Virus record (IMG/VR): IMGVR_UViG_3300046485_000109
Span: 1 to 56,445 of that record
Length of the DNA stretch: 56,445 bases
Reading direction: 5' to 3' (one strand)
DNA from: a virus
Shown here: positions 48,453-56,445 of the stretch, piece after piece
Position numbering within the stretch: position 1 is the stretch's first letter
Layout: each line of letters opens with the position of its first letter
Position numbers and translations under genes: made by a program
The notes under the pieces: model-generated
Told to the model about the DNA's origin: nothing
Database searches by the model: none
The model's input: the letters and a program-made list of their open reading frames with translations, nothing else

Positions 48453-49679
48453 TTATCCTTTAAAATGAGAATTTCTCGATGTATTTGCTGGCCTTATAAA
48501 AGGTTCATGCTCTGGCATTATTGATGGACCAGCTGCCGAATTAGCGCAAATTGCTTCAGATGCATCTCCACCAGGGAATACAACTCTATCATTATCACCA
48601 TCCCCCGGAGTTTTATGAGAATTAGCGGTAACAGCATATCCCGACATTGCTAAAACTCCATCACTTTTTATATTTACCTGTCCACCAGATACTTTTGTAT
48701 CTGTACTATTAATATCTGCTTTACATCCAGACATTGCAATTTGACCACCAGCTTTAAGATGAACATTCCCGCCGGTGACATTTGTATCTGCTTCACTCAA
48801 AATATTAATAGTCCCTTGAGCATTCAAATTGATATTTCTATTAGCTGAAATATTAACATCTTCTCCAGCATGCATTGAAATTGATTTAGATCCATAAATG
48901 TGAATATGACCATCTTCATCAAGCTCTACCCACGTTTCTCCTTTAGCAGTTGAAACATAAATTCTTTCATTTGAATCATCTAAAATGACTTGATTCCCTT
49001 CACATGTTTTAATACGAACACGACAGTTATCAGGAGCATCAGACATAGTAATAAAATGATGTCCTGGTGTTGTCCAACAATAAGTTTGCGGATCTAAATA
49101 ACGTTCATCTGCTGGGCATTTTGCATAACCTTCAGCACCATCTTTTATATCAGCGGCTTGAGCAACCTGTCTTTCAGATGGACCTCTTGTTTGAGTAATA
49201 GGATCATTTAAATCTACGAATGCTGCTTTAGCATTTGACGATGCAGGTTCAAGTGCATCGTATGTATCAGTCCATGGTCCTGCAGTTCTATCAGGTTTTG
49301 CATTCCTTCCGCCAGGAAGACTACGATTTCGATGAATATCGTAAAAGCTTGCAAAATAAAACCTACGATTTGGTTCTCCATTTAATAAAAAAACTAGCAC
49401 TTGAGAATTTATTTTAGGTAAAGCCCAAAATCCATAACTAACAGGTCCATGGGATACTGCTCCAGATCTACCAGCTGGAAAATCAACTGTAACTCCACCA
49501 AAAGGAGTAGCATATTCTGCCCAAGGCAGATTAGAAATACTATAATGTTCTCCATCAAGAGCTGGACACCAAATTTTTAATCTTCCCATTTGGTCTGGAT
49601 CAGCAGTATCCATAACAAAACCATCTGTAATAAATGGCCAAGCTTGTTTAAAATTATTGAAAGTTGATGATCTTCCCAT
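48453..49679 (-). CDS. gp5-like baseplate hub protein (OB fold plus beta-helix, no lysozyme)
   Basis: 408 residues. An N-terminal OB-fold (GFVMDTADPDQMGRLKIW, then FWALPKINSQVLVFLLNGEP) is followed by a linker with HHFITMSD and a beta-helical spike region (DVNISANRNINLNAQGTINI, NVHLKAGGQIAMSG). This is the order of T4 gp5/VgrG hub spikes. The T4 lysozyme domain is absent, so cell-wall cutting must be done by another protein. ATG overlaps the stop of the 49679 gene. Confidence 0.85.
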   Translation of the reverse strand: MGRSSTFNNFKQAWPFITDGFVMDTADPDQMGRLKIWCPALDGEHYSISNLPWAEYATPFGGVTVDFPAGRSGAVSHGPVSYGFWALPKINSQVLVFLLNGEPNRRFYFASFYDIHRNRSLPGGRNAKPDRTAGPWTDTYDALEPASSNAKAAFVDLNDPITQTRGPSERQVAQAADIKDGAEGYAKCPADERYLDPQTYCWTTPGHHFITMSDAPDNCRVRIKTCEGNQVILDDSNERIYVSTAKGETWVELDEDGHIHIYGSKSISMHAGEDVNISANRNINLNAQGTINILSEADTNVTGGNVHLKAGGQIAMSGCKADINSTDTKVSGGQVNIKSDGVLAMSGYAVTANSHKTPGDGDNDRVVFPGGDASEAICANSAAGPSIMPEHEPFIRPANTSRNSHFKG

Positions 49680-51853
49680 TATGTTTTGGCCTTAACAGTA
49701 TTAGATTGCATTGAGGAATATTCACCATATAGATCACATGTATGTAATGATAAATCTTGAGTGAAGGAAGAAGATGAAAATTCATTATGAATAGCTGAAC
49801 AAAAATACCAACCGTCATAAAAGAGTTGAGTTTTTATTTTATTAGTAAAACCTGTTGAATCATTAACATTGGCTTGTGCAAACGGATAATCTGCAGGTCC
49901 ATAAATGTTAATTTTAGCATACATTCCACCTTTCACAAAAGGTTTATATAAACCTTTCTGATTGAGAGTTTCTTGTATTGGGGTAATTAGATTTTTAATC
50001 CATTTTCTATGTTCAATATGTGCAGCAACTATAGTTGCTCCACCTTTAGCAGCTGGAGTTTTCCCATTGCCATAGTCCCATGCTGTTAATTTAGCAAAAT
50101 CGATATTTTCTGTTGAAATATAAGTCTGAATAGATTCTGTCAATTGAACATGAGGCGGAACTGAATCTATTATATAAGATTTATATAGATCCGGATTACC
50201 TCTAATTTTAACAGCAGGCTGTAACATTGCCGCTGTTAAATCCGATAAAGATCTATGAAATTCTTGTTTATTTTGAAACTGTTTGGCAGCATCAGTTTGA
50301 TTTTGATTTACCATAACAGCATTATTCGTATACTGTACGAATGATGGAGGTGGCGCAATTACTGGTTGCATTGGTCTTAATTTGTAAAGCATTGGCTTAA
50401 CTTGAGATATCGAACCATCATCTTTTTTAGTTTGAGGTTGTCCATTTATCATTTGAACAGCAGATACGCTAGCATTAGATTTGCTGTATAGTCCTAGCAT
50501 CATATTATTGACTTTGATATCTAAATGTAAAATATCTTCATTCTTTCCAGAAAAAACATAATCAAAAATGATAGCGCCTGGTGGAACATATTTTTGATTT
50601 TTGCTATTTTGATCATATTCGTCTGTTATTTGACTATCAGATTGATTAATATCAGGTATAGAAAATGAAACAACATCAAAATGAACTAATACCATATCTT
50701 TATCAGAGGTGATACTAGTTAAAACTTTAAGAATTTGCGCAGTACCTGCAGATTTTGCTTCAAGATTTGCCATCTTATTAATTTCATCGCAAGATGTTAA
50801 TAATGCCCATAATACATCTTGCACTTTCATGTTAATTGATGTAGCAAAATATCCAACTGCTGGTGCTTTTGGATCTTTCTTGATAGATTCATCAATTCTA
50901 GCTTTTTCTTTTGAATTTGCAACATCCAATTCTTTTTGTTTTTGATCTTGCAGTTTTTTAATTTGCGCTGCAAAATCAGTTTCAGTTATTTTTGCACCTG
51001 GACTACTAACTTTATAATAGAACCATTCTGGTGGAATTGTTATCATATACTGAACTAATCTACCACGACGCTGTTGTGTAGTTTGTGGATTTTTGGTTTG
51101 AACTTGAGACGTAATTACTGGGCCTTCAACTGGTTTATCGATTTGATTAGCAGCAAAATAGAATTTTCGACTTGCTTGATTGAGCTGATTTTCTAGTGAT
51201 TGAATTGCTTCACCTAGTAATGATTGATTAAACTTTATAGTTTGAGCTTCACCAGCCCAAAGATTTGTATAGAGTTCTATACCATCTCCTAACATTCCAG
51301 AAATTGCACAGAAAGAAAGTTCGTACCTTCCACCATCTGTTCCGAATTGAGTTAAATTAAAATCTGCAGTCATTACCATTGCTACACTGATACTATCAAC
51401 AATTTCTGTTTCACCTCTATCTGTATGTCCAATAAACATAGTATGTAATAGAAATGTGACACCATTGATATCTGTTTGCAAGACTTCATCGCATAACCAT
51501 TTCATATAGTTAAAAAAACCAATGCCTGAGGGATCAATAATTTGCATTTCGATTTTAGATCCAATCATAGTATGATCAGATGGAGATGAATTACCACCAA
51601 TAAGAACTGTAAACTTCAGGTTATCCATCATGAAATCTGAAGTTTTACGAGTATCAAATACTAAGTAAGCTCCAGTATCTTTTTGAATTTCTTGACCAAG
51701 TCTAGCATTTGTAACTGATGATAAAAAAGTTGAAGGTTCACCAGGTTTAGGTTCAGTCATTAAACGAATTATCTCAGTATTATTTGCAGCTACCAAGATA
51801 TGATGATATGAATGCGAACGGAATTTGTCAAGTGGGTTTTGAGGCTGCGACAT
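49679..51853 (-). CDS. Large baseplate structural protein, probable hub component
   Basis: 724 residues, beta-rich with a central coiled coil near 325-350. It lies between the gp5-like hub and gp53 genes, overlapping both ends of its neighbours, so it belongs to the baseplate operon. Position and features (DSISVAMVMTADFNLTQFG, a gp27-like role) suggest the hub that carries the spike, but the sequence alone does not show it. Confidence 0.65.
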   Translation of the reverse strand: MSQPQNPLDKFRSHSYHHILVAANNTEIIRLMTEPKPGEPSTFLSSVTNARLGQEIQKDTGAYLVFDTRKTSDFMMDNLKFTVLIGGNSSPSDHTMIGSKIEMQIIDPSGIGFFNYMKWLCDEVLQTDINGVTFLLHTMFIGHTDRGETEIVDSISVAMVMTADFNLTQFGTDGGRYELSFCAISGMLGDGIELYTNLWAGEAQTIKFNQSLLGEAIQSLENQLNQASRKFYFAANQIDKPVEGPVITSQVQTKNPQTTQQRRGRLVQYMITIPPEWFYYKVSSPGAKITETDFAAQIKKLQDQKQKELDVANSKEKARIDESIKKDPKAPAVGYFATSINMKVQDVLWALLTSCDEINKMANLEAKSAGTAQILKVLTSITSDKDMVLVHFDVVSFSIPDINQSDSQITDEYDQNSKNQKYVPPGAIIFDYVFSGKNEDILHLDIKVNNMMLGLYSKSNASVSAVQMINGQPQTKKDDGSISQVKPMLYKLRPMQPVIAPPPSFVQYTNNAVMVNQNQTDAAKQFQNKQEFHRSLSDLTAAMLQPAVKIRGNPDLYKSYIIDSVPPHVQLTESIQTYISTENIDFAKLTAWDYGNGKTPAAKGGATIVAAHIEHRKWIKNLITPIQETLNQKGLYKPFVKGGMYAKINIYGPADYPFAQANVNDSTGFTNKIKTQLFYDGWYFCSAIHNEFSSSSFTQDLSLHTCDLYGEYSSMQSNTVKAKT

Positions 51854-51865
51854 GAGTTCTCTATT

Positions 51866-52243
51866 TTATAGTACTATAGGAGGCAAGACGTTCTCTGCTG
51901 TTCTTGCTGATTGGATGCCACCGGTTTTTTGGCCAAATAGCAACTGTAATCTATTTAACGTTGGAATTAGAAGCTTTCTTCCTGGAATAATTTCAATCCA
52001 TGGATCTAAAATGTTATTATATTGAGCAATAATCCACCACCAACGAGGTTCATTATAGAAAGCATATGCAATTAGATCAATTCTGTTTGTATATTTTTCT
52101 TCTATGATATAAATCTGATCGGAACTATCTTTAGGAAAATCAAATCGACTCCACCATTCAAGACCAATTGGACCTACTTCAGTAAGTCCACCCTGAACAT
52201 AACGCGAATTTTTAACATTTACAGAACTATTTGAAGTTGTCAT
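51866..52243 (-). CDS. 53: Baseplate wedge protein gp53
   Basis: 125 residues. YTNRIDLIAYAFYNEPRWWWIIAQYNNILDPW is present in pieces as the LysM-like core of gp53 (ID.IA..FY..P..WW.IA..N...DP). gp53 joins adjacent wedges in the T4 baseplate. ATG overlaps the stop of the 52243 gene. Confidence 0.82.
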   Translation of the reverse strand: MTTSNSSVNVKNSRYVQGGLTEVGPIGLEWWSRFDFPKDSSDQIYIIEEKYTNRIDLIAYAFYNEPRWWWIIAQYNNILDPWIEIIPGRKLLIPTLNRLQLLFGQKTGGIQSARTAENVLPPIVL

Positions 52244-53475
52244 TAGAATAATCCAAATTTAGATACACCACTATTCTGCATTCCTAAATTCGAAGCAGAA
52301 TCGTGCATGATAGATTGTTTAGAAGGATTTGATGGCACAAATGGCTTCCATGGCTGTGCTCCCCATTCTTTAGCTGCCGCAATGGTTGGAATAGGCGCAC
52401 CTTTAGGAACAGATTGAGCTCCTCCTAAATCTTTCGGCTGTGGTGTTGCTGATGTCACTACTTTCTCCCCAGCTGTAGCAGTACTCGGTTCATTCGAACT
52501 TATTCCACTTTGAGAGGTATCTGTAGTTGTATTTCCAGAAGTAGATGTTTCTGGTTTACTAACTTCCAATGGGGGAATTACTGCAGGAACATATGCTCCT
52601 ATCATGTCACCTTGCTTATACGCAGCAAGATCGAAGCCACTATATTCCCTAGGTGACCAAGCTTCTTTAAGTTGTAATTGACCTAAATTCATAATGACAG
52701 GGAATGGTTCTCCATTTGAAGTATGAATCCAATCGACATCATTAGGCCAATCCCAACTAGCATTTTCTAATACTACTGGAATACTACCAATATTATGCTG
52801 TCCATACGCTGTAAATTCCAGTAAATCTGGCGGAGCACCTAACATATCTGGAGTAGACATTTCAGTACCAGAACCATAATATGGCATTAACCATCCACGA
52901 ATAGTATTAATAATTTTTTGATTTTCATCAGCTTCTGCAATAGTTCGAGATATAAGTTTGATATTGCCAATTGACCAAGATCTTGGAGCTGTATGATTAT
53001 ACTTTGCTATTAGACCAGGATGATGTGGCATCATTACATCATCATATTGAGCTGCTCTGCTTTCTGAAATAGTTGGCATCACCCTAAAGAATACAATTTC
53101 TCCAGAAGTTTTTGATACTAATTTAACCCCAAATTTCTGAACTCCTCCTCCAACTGCACCGAGACCGCCTAACATACTAGCTATTTCAGTAGCTCCCATT
53201 CCATTTTTTAAGGTTTCAAATCCACCAGAAAGATTAGTTCCGAATTTATCAATAGCATCATGCATACTTTGAGTATAACTACCATTAGTTAGTGCGCCAA
53301 AGTCAGTTGGAGCAATATTAGAAACATTATTAGTAGAAGGTCCCCAATTAATCGCATTTGCCATTTCTGTCAATTTGGTGCTATTATCAACTGTTAATGG
53401 TGAAAGAGTTCCACTGCCATTAAGTTCCCATCCTGAAAATTTTGGCATTCCAGGAATGTCAATTACATCTGCCAT
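52243..53475 (-). CDS. gp48-like baseplate tail-tube junction protein
   Basis: 410 residues. FRVMPTISESRAAQYDDV, HHPGLIAKYNHTAPRSWSI, GAPPDLLEFTAYG, PVVLENASWDWPNDVDWI and EAWSPREYSGFDLAAYKQG resemble gp48, which with gp54 caps the hub and starts tube assembly. An extra Ser/Thr/Pro-rich C-terminus of about 100 residues follows. The assignment relies on pattern memory and gene order. Confidence 0.65.
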   Translation of the reverse strand: MADVIDIPGMPKFSGWELNGSGTLSPLTVDNSTKLTEMANAINWGPSTNNVSNIAPTDFGALTNGSYTQSMHDAIDKFGTNLSGGFETLKNGMGATEIASMLGGLGAVGGGVQKFGVKLVSKTSGEIVFFRVMPTISESRAAQYDDVMMPHHPGLIAKYNHTAPRSWSIGNIKLISRTIAEADENQKIINTIRGWLMPYYGSGTEMSTPDMLGAPPDLLEFTAYGQHNIGSIPVVLENASWDWPNDVDWIHTSNGEPFPVIMNLGQLQLKEAWSPREYSGFDLAAYKQGDMIGAYVPAVIPPLEVSKPETSTSGNTTTDTSQSGISSNEPSTATAGEKVVTSATPQPKDLGGAQSVPKGAPIPTIAAAKEWGAQPWKPFVPSNPSKQSIMHDSASNLGMQNSGVSKFGLF

Positions 53476-54170
53476 TATTCAATTCCTATAGAGGTTTTAA
53501 TTTTGTTAAACATGAGCTTAGCAAGTTCTGGTTTTTTATCTAATCCAACTATTTTAGCGAATTCGTCTAAGTATCCAAGCTCAACTGCTCTTCTTGCAAC
53601 TGATCCTGAAATTTCATCATCTGATAAATTACTATCTTTTAGTTTTTCAATTGCACTATCGATTGCTATTTTTTTATCTAACTTTTTAGTTTCGACTGCT
53701 TCTGAAGATCTATCTAATCCTGGAATAATAACATGATCAATTTCAGATCCATCTGGTTTCATAAAACTCTTTTTTAACATTTTAAGATAACCTTCTGCTC
53801 TATCTGATCCAGCACCAATTGCAATTGGTTCAAATCCATTATCACGTAAAACACCAAGAGCAATACTACCATTCTTAGCTGTTAAAAATTTAACACCATT
53901 AGCTTTTCCAGAAGCTTCCATAAAACTAATACGTTCTGAAGCAGTCAATGGATTTTTTTGTTTATCTTCACTTGACTTTTCACCAGCAACTATTACCACC
54001 ACAGGCATTGCTTCTAAATGCAAATCTGGATTATTTCGGATAAATTCTTTCATTTTTTGAATTACTTTATAATGCCCAAGGGTTGGAGGATTACACCTAG
54101 CTATCATAAACGCCACTCTCTTATTCTGCATTGGGGGCAAAGCTTCAAATAATAATTCTTGATTTAACAT
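53475..54170 (-). CDS. Nucleotidyltransferase (NMNAT/cytidylyltransferase fold)
   Basis: 231 residues. The (T/H)xGH motif is in IARCNPPTLGHYKVIQKM, followed by NPLTASERISFME and IAIGAGSDRAEGY; the C-terminal helices (ISGSVARRAVELGYLDEF) match T4-like phage proteins of this class. It would transfer AMP or CMP to a small phosphorylated substrate, perhaps NMN, but the substrate is not shown. It heads the baseplate operon and overlaps the gp48-like gene. Confidence 0.78.
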   Translation of the reverse strand: MLNQELLFEALPPMQNKRVAFMIARCNPPTLGHYKVIQKMKEFIRNNPDLHLEAMPVVVIVAGEKSSEDKQKNPLTASERISFMEASGKANGVKFLTAKNGSIALGVLRDNGFEPIAIGAGSDRAEGYLKMLKKSFMKPDGSEIDHVIIPGLDRSSEAVETKKLDKKIAIDSAIEKLKDSNLSDDEISGSVARRAVELGYLDEFAKIVGLDKKPELAKLMFNKIKTSIGIE

Positions 54171-54224
54171 AATTTTGACTAAGATAAAGATTTCATATTA
54201 GCAGTATTTATCACTAAATTAAAA

Positions 54225-54254
54225 GTGTACAAATGCCAAAATACATGATATAAT
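54225..54254 (+). promoter_or_regulatory. Early-type promoter for the gp55-gp47-gp46 unit
   Basis: GTGTACA (54225-54231) and TGATATAAT (-10 at 54249-54254) on the plus strand, 51 bases before the gp55 start. The divergent baseplate operon has only a TGATAAATA near-match at 54204-54212. Confidence 0.65.
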
Positions 54255-54304
54255 TAATTTTAATAAACGGTCATTTACAACGAGCTCAAGAGGAGCCAAA
54301 TAAT

Positions 54305-54811
54305 ATGACCGCCGACATTTTAGAATTTTCAGAACCAACTAAATTAGAAAAACCAAAAAAAGCTAGACCAAAAAAAGTTTTACGAGAAAAACGTAATAAT
54401 GATGAAGGTTGTTATGTAACAAACGCTCAACTTCTTCCTGAAGTGCTTCGAGCAAAAGAATTAGGTAAAGTCACACCTGAATTAGCAATCATGATGCAGA
54501 AAATTGCAGAACGATATGCTATGTCAAAAAACTTCGCTCACCTTTCCTTTAGAGAAGATATGGTTGCGGCCGGAGTTCTTAATCTTCTGCAAAATGGATT
54601 AAAGTTCAATCCTGAAAAATCAAATAATCCATTCTCATACTATACCCAATGTCTATATCATTCCAGCCTTCAGGTCATAGCTGACGAAAAGAAACAGCGT
54701 CAAATACGCGATGACTTACTATTAGATAGTGGGTTTGATGCATCGATGTCATATATGGAAACAGAACGAGATGAATATCGTCAAAGACATTCTGACATAT
54801 TTGAAGATTAA
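54305..54811 (+). CDS. 55: Late-transcription sigma factor gp55
   Basis: 168 residues, close to T4 gp55 (185). After a basic start, EDMVAAGVLNLLQNGLKFNPEKSNNPFSYYTQCLYHSSLQVI is present in parts as the sigma region 2-like core of gp55, followed by KKQRQIRDDLLL. gp55 binds host RNA polymerase and reads TATAAATA late promoters, of which this window has many exact copies. RBS GAGGAG upstream. Confidence 0.9.
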   Translation: MTADILEFSEPTKLEKPKKARPKKVLREKRNNDEGCYVTNAQLLPEVLRAKELGKVTPELAIMMQKIAERYAMSKNFAHLSFREDMVAAGVLNLLQNGLKFNPEKSNNPFSYYTQCLYHSSLQVIADEKKQRQIRDDLLLDSGFDASMSYMETERDEYRQRHSDIFED

Positions 54812-54828
54812 AAGGTGTAAAAACAAAT

Positions 54829-55899
54829 ATGGAAGATCAATTAGCTACTGTTCGTCTAGAATTATCACCAATTTCTAAAATTGCTATGTTTACGGACATC
54901 CACTTTGGGTGTCACAATAATTCTAATCAACACAATCAGGATTGTTTAGACTTTGTGGATTGGTTTATTGTTCAATGTAAAGAACAAAAAGTAGATGCCA
55001 TAGGCTTTTTGGGCGATTGGTTTGAAACCAGGAATTCATTAAACATTCTAACGCTTAAACATTCTAATACATCATTAAGAAAATTAAATTCCTTAGGATT
55101 GCCAATTTTTTTTATTATTGGTAATCATGATTTATATCACCGTCATAATCGTGATGTGCATTCAGCAGATTTATTTCGTGAATTTGAAAATGTTCATATT
55201 ATCGAAGAACCAGTAAAAGTAAATGATTCTCTTTTATTTCTACCATTTTTATTTAATCATGAATATGCTCAAGTTGTAAATTTAGTTAATGCATCTGAAT
55301 ATGTCTTTGGTCATTTCGAGTTTCGGAATTTCTATTTGACTGGTACATCGAGAGTCGCTGAGCATGGTTATCATCATAAGATTTTTGATGGTCCCAAACA
55401 TATTTTTTCTGGACATTATCATAAGCGACAAGCTTCAGATAATGTGATTTATATTGGAAATCCATTTGCTACTTCTTATGCTGATGCCGGTGATTATCAA
55501 CGAGGGTGTTGTATTCTTGAAACAGCATCTGGTGAAGTCGATTTTATCGATTATGTTGGTCCTACTTATGTTAAGACAAAATTAAGTTTGCTATTAGCTG
55601 GAGAAGTCGATCTTAGGCAGCAAGCTAGATTGAAATGCATATTAGACGTGGATATTACATATTCAGAAGCACAATCATTAAAGGCGGAATTTCTTGAATT
55701 ATATAAGTTAAGAGAATTTTCGCTTGAAGAAAATTCTCGAGAACAGCAAGCTTCTTTAGAAGAAACTGCAATGGCTGAACTTGATGAATTAGATTTAAGT
55801 TCGCTAAATGAAACAGTAAAAAAATTGATAGAAGCTGGTGTTCAAGCTACTACTAATATAGATCCAAAAAAACTTATCATAGAATATGAGGCACTTTAA
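54829..55899 (+). CDS. 47: Recombination endonuclease subunit gp47 (Mre11-like)
   Basis: 356 residues. All metallophosphatase motifs are present: DIHFG near residue 25, FLGDWFETR, IGNHDLY, FGHFEF and FSGHYHKRQ. With gp46 it forms the Mre11/Rad50-type complex that resects DNA ends for recombination-dependent replication. The stop overlaps the gp46 start (TAATG). Confidence 0.93.
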   Translation: MEDQLATVRLELSPISKIAMFTDIHFGCHNNSNQHNQDCLDFVDWFIVQCKEQKVDAIGFLGDWFETRNSLNILTLKHSNTSLRKLNSLGLPIFFIIGNHDLYHRHNRDVHSADLFREFENVHIIEEPVKVNDSLLFLPFLFNHEYAQVVNLVNASEYVFGHFEFRNFYLTGTSRVAEHGYHHKIFDGPKHIFSGHYHKRQASDNVIYIGNPFATSYADAGDYQRGCCILETASGEVDFIDYVGPTYVKTKLSLLLAGEVDLRQQARLKCILDVDITYSEAQSLKAEFLELYKLREFSLEENSREQQASLEETAMAELDELDLSSLNETVKKLIEAGVQATTNIDPKKLIIEYEAL

Positions 55900-56150
55900 T
55901 GTCGATTGCTTTAACGCTCAATAGTATTAAATTTAGAAATTATCTATCATATGGAAATGCATGGACAGAATTACGATTTGATAACGGGATAAACACTTTT
56001 ATTTCTGGTGAAAATCATGATACTGGATCTAAAAATGGATGTGGAAAATGTGTTTTAGGAGAAACTCTTATAAATATTAGAAATAAGAAAACAGGTGAAA
56101 TTATTTCAATACCAATAGGAGAATTTTATGACATGCATGAAGGGACATAA
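55899..56150 (+). CDS. 46: gp46 N-terminus joined to a short intein N-fragment
   Basis: 83 residues. Residues 1-50 are the start of the Rad50-like ATPase gp46 and end in its Walker A loop (SGENHDTGSKNGCGK). Where Ser/Thr should follow Lys50, the sequence reads CVLGETLINIR...GEIISIPIGEFYDM, an intein block A with catalytic Cys51. The frame stops at 56150 after only 33 intein residues. That length resembles atypically split inteins with short N-parts. The rest of the intein and of gp46 should lie beyond the right edge. A plain frameshifted intein is the alternative. Confidence 0.88.
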   Translation: MSIALTLNSIKFRNYLSYGNAWTELRFDNGINTFISGENHDTGSKNGCGKCVLGETLINIRNKKTGEIISIPIGEFYDMHEGT

Positions 56151-56445
56151 ATCTGAAAGTTCAAAAATTGAATTTATTAACAAAGTGTTAGATGAAATAA
56201 TAAAAGATTTAGAACCTTCATTTAGAGAGAAATTATATACGATAGGAATTGAAAATTTACATTTACGTAGAATTGATATTTCGAAAAAAATAATTTCTAA
56301 CATTAATGGAAATTCAAACGGAAGAGGTAAAAATTATTGGATATCTAGAGGATGGGATGAAGCTGATGCCCACACCAAATTTAAAAAACAACCAAAACGA
56401 AAATCAATATCTCCATTTTCTTTAGAATTTTGGATAGAAAAAATA
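56128..56445 (+). CDS. Endonuclease-like ORF overlapping the intein fragment, cut by window edge
   Basis: ATG 56128 has AGGAG six bases upstream, inside the intein coding sequence; the frame stays open to the edge (106 codons). After a helical start it reads NGRGKNYWISRGWDEADAHTK then SPFSLEFWIEK, a W..RG(W/Y)..EA pattern I associate with N-terminal regions of Vsr-like phage homing endonucleases. Nuclease residues would lie outside the window. The proper RBS argues for a separate gene rather than a frameshifted intein middle. Confidence 0.6.
   Translation, partial: MTCMKGHKSESSKIEFINKVLDEIIKDLEPSFREKLYTIGIENLHLRRIDISKKIISNINGNSNGRGKNYWISRGWDEADAHTKFKKQPKRKSISPFSLEFWIEKI

Noticed and set aside
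1-56445. CRISPR array, integrase or transposase
   Set aside because: No regularly spaced direct repeats and no DDE, serine or tyrosine recombinase motifs were seen; the only mobile genes are homing endonucleases and an intein.

Overview
This window is an AT-rich piece of the genome of a large tailed phage of the T4-like group (contractile tail). The diagnostic genes are the baseplate set gp6, gp25, gp5-like hub, gp53 and a gp48-like protein (44377-53475), the late sigma factor gp55 (54305-54811), and the recombination pair gp47/gp46 (54829-56150). About 100 mostly small genes are packed on the minus strand. Plus-strand genes are gp55-gp47-gp46, three homing endonuclease genes and one small gene. 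Exact TATAAATA boxes (the T4 late promoter, read by gp55) stand before many minus-strand genes and tRNAs. A second recurrent promoter has GTTTACA/GTGTACA followed by TGTGATATAAT, like T4 early promoters. The host is not identified. Exported metal-redox genes suggest a Gram-negative host in a redox-active freshwater or sediment setting, but that is inference.

Layout. 1-8800: small phage genes, with recognisable accessory enzymes: aspartate decarboxylase PanD, a Bfd-like [2Fe-2S] protein, a DUF2493/SLOG protein and a NADAR-domain protein whose frame is broken at a G run. 8951-11164: a secreted Ig-like protein with a VPATATP repeat linker. 11300-22450: small genes among tRNA genes (Asn lies at 348; here Gly, Ala, Glu, Pro, three Leu and two oversized tRNA-like loci; a CAT tRNA lies at 39653) and homing endonucleases, one of which interrupts tRNA-Leu. 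23446-25205: a collagen-like protein and a probable structural protein with a cloverleaf-like 5' leader. 25409-32416: a three-gene exported redox operon (small secreted protein, 1.7-kb-residue-class multicopper oxidase of about 1733 residues, c-type cytochrome fused to a periplasmic-binding-like domain). 32530-36534: DUF932 and DUF262 proteins, small membrane proteins and two broken genes. 36596-38832: a CCA-adding enzyme gene split in two by an HNH endonuclease gene. 38835-44066: small membrane, lipoprotein and pilin-like genes plus a YqeY-domain protein. 44377-54170: baseplate operon. 54305-56445: gp55, gp47, and gp46 interrupted in its Walker A motif by an intein N-terminal fragment that stops early and is overlapped by a new, probably endonuclease, gene.

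The genes combine into a few themes: virion baseplate assembly; late transcription; a translation-support set (tRNAs, CCA enzyme, YqeY); envelope and redox functions that act outside the cytoplasm; and a heavy load of mobile endonuclease and intein elements that have fragmented at least three loci (gp46, cca, tRNA-Leu). All assignments come from reading motifs by eye; no database search was possible.
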